NCBI GenBank assembly: GCA_015179025.1
Contig: WHUX01000548.1
Coordinates: 1-19,917, forward strand
Source of the DNA: Terfezia claveryi
Taxonomy: Eukaryota; Ascomycota; Pezizomycetes; Pezizales; Pezizaceae
Length of the DNA stretch: 19,917 nucleotides
Direction of reading: 5' to 3'
Shown: in pieces, positions 19,623-19,917 of the stretch
How positions within the stretch are numbered: the first letter of the stretch is position 1
Layout of the letters: each line of letters begins with the position of its first letter
Position numbers and translations under genes: made by a program
Notes under the pieces: model-generated
What the model saw: the letters and a program-made list of their open reading frames with translations, nothing else
Databases searched by the model: none
Told to the model about the DNA's origin: nothing

Positions 19623-19917
19623 TCAGGACTGCCAATACCTTTGGCTTCAGGAGTACGACTGGAATCGACATGCTGTCAACCTAGAGGGTCAACCGCAGCC
19701 CGCGGGCCCTTCAATTCCTGTGGCAAGGAAGACGGCCTGACTGCTAATGGTGGGCAGCCTCCAAAGCCCCATATAGCGTTTGATGCGCTGGTTTTAAGAC
19801 AGCAAAATAGACCTCATTCCGGAGCAAAAGTCTGGGCAGACTTAGCCGCTCGATTTGGAGAAAAGACAGTGAGGAAGAGGAGGCACGGACAAGGGATAAT
19901 TAACAGTAGTCTTAGAC
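19623..19917 (+). other. Unassigned open frame running off the right edge
   Basis: Base composition becomes visibly richer in G and C from about 19320. One plus frame stays open from at least 19623 to the window end without a clear start, and its last part reads ALVLRQQNRPHSGAKVWADL, then ARFGEKTVRKRRHGQG. The spacing is vaguely like a DNA-binding helix-turn-helix, but I cannot place it in a family. Another frame (19489-19740, 83 codons) overlaps it, and only one can be real. It may be a partial host gene or a transposon fragment. Confidence 0.25.

Noticed and set aside
1..19917. A gasdermin-like, NLR-like or other partner gene next to the TPR-CHAT copies
   Set aside because: I looked for one because such pairs exist in other systems, but no open frame here shows a pore-forming, NACHT/NB-ARC or HET-type motif.
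1..19917. tRNA or rRNA genes
   Set aside because: No cloverleaf-like segment with A and B boxes and no rRNA-like conserved block was recognised by eye; a dedicated scan was not possible.

Overview
The window looks like AT-rich accessory DNA from a filamentous fungus, most likely an ascomycete. The evidence is eukaryotic-style TPR-CHAT genes, a hAT transposase carrying two small GT-AG introns (46 and 60 bp, with CTAAT/CTAAC-type branch sites), a LINE-type RNase H relic, and no bacterial operon structure. I cannot name the species.

The main content is three related TPR-CHAT genes, all on the minus strand and in different states of decay. CHAT is a caspase/separase-like clan CD cysteine peptidase domain. 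Copy A (left edge to about 3362) has about 22 TPR units of 45 residues and the start of the effector half; its catalytic core lies beyond the left edge, and it carries about eight frameshifts. Copy B (5669 to about 8490) is a 5'-truncated CHAT relic, split by a 991-bp Tc1/mariner-like element with matching terminal inverted repeats and a TA target duplication. Copy C (14583-17505) is the best preserved: about 9 TPR units, then a complete CHAT domain with the His/Cys pair intact, in a 745-codon open frame, with two single-base frameshifts in the TPR region upstream. Copies A and C also share diverged upstream DNA, including a CACGTG box, so their promoters were duplicated with the genes.

Between B and C lie a gene-poor stretch (8490-10116), a decayed LINE RNase H fragment (10117-10685, minus) and a 2700-bp hAT element (11582-14281, plus). 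The hAT element has terminal inverted repeats, subterminal CTCGAGCC repeats, a BED finger, the C-terminal dimerisation domain and multiple stops, several of them at Trp codons. Its right border abuts a perfect 27-bp palindrome containing an inverted and a direct copy of the left flanking octamer. The region right of copy C (18020-19917) has no recognisable gene, two palindromes, and a more GC-rich open frame running off the edge.

Inference: this is a repetitive, fast-turnover cluster of TPR-CHAT receptors/effectors of the kind suspected in fungal recognition or regulated cell death, eroded by transposons and indels. Nothing here shows substrate or partner; no gasdermin-like or NLR-like neighbour was found. 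The most useful leads are a single-base frame slip at the same codon in copies A and C, the predominance of single-base losses among the frameshifts, and the palindrome at the hAT border.
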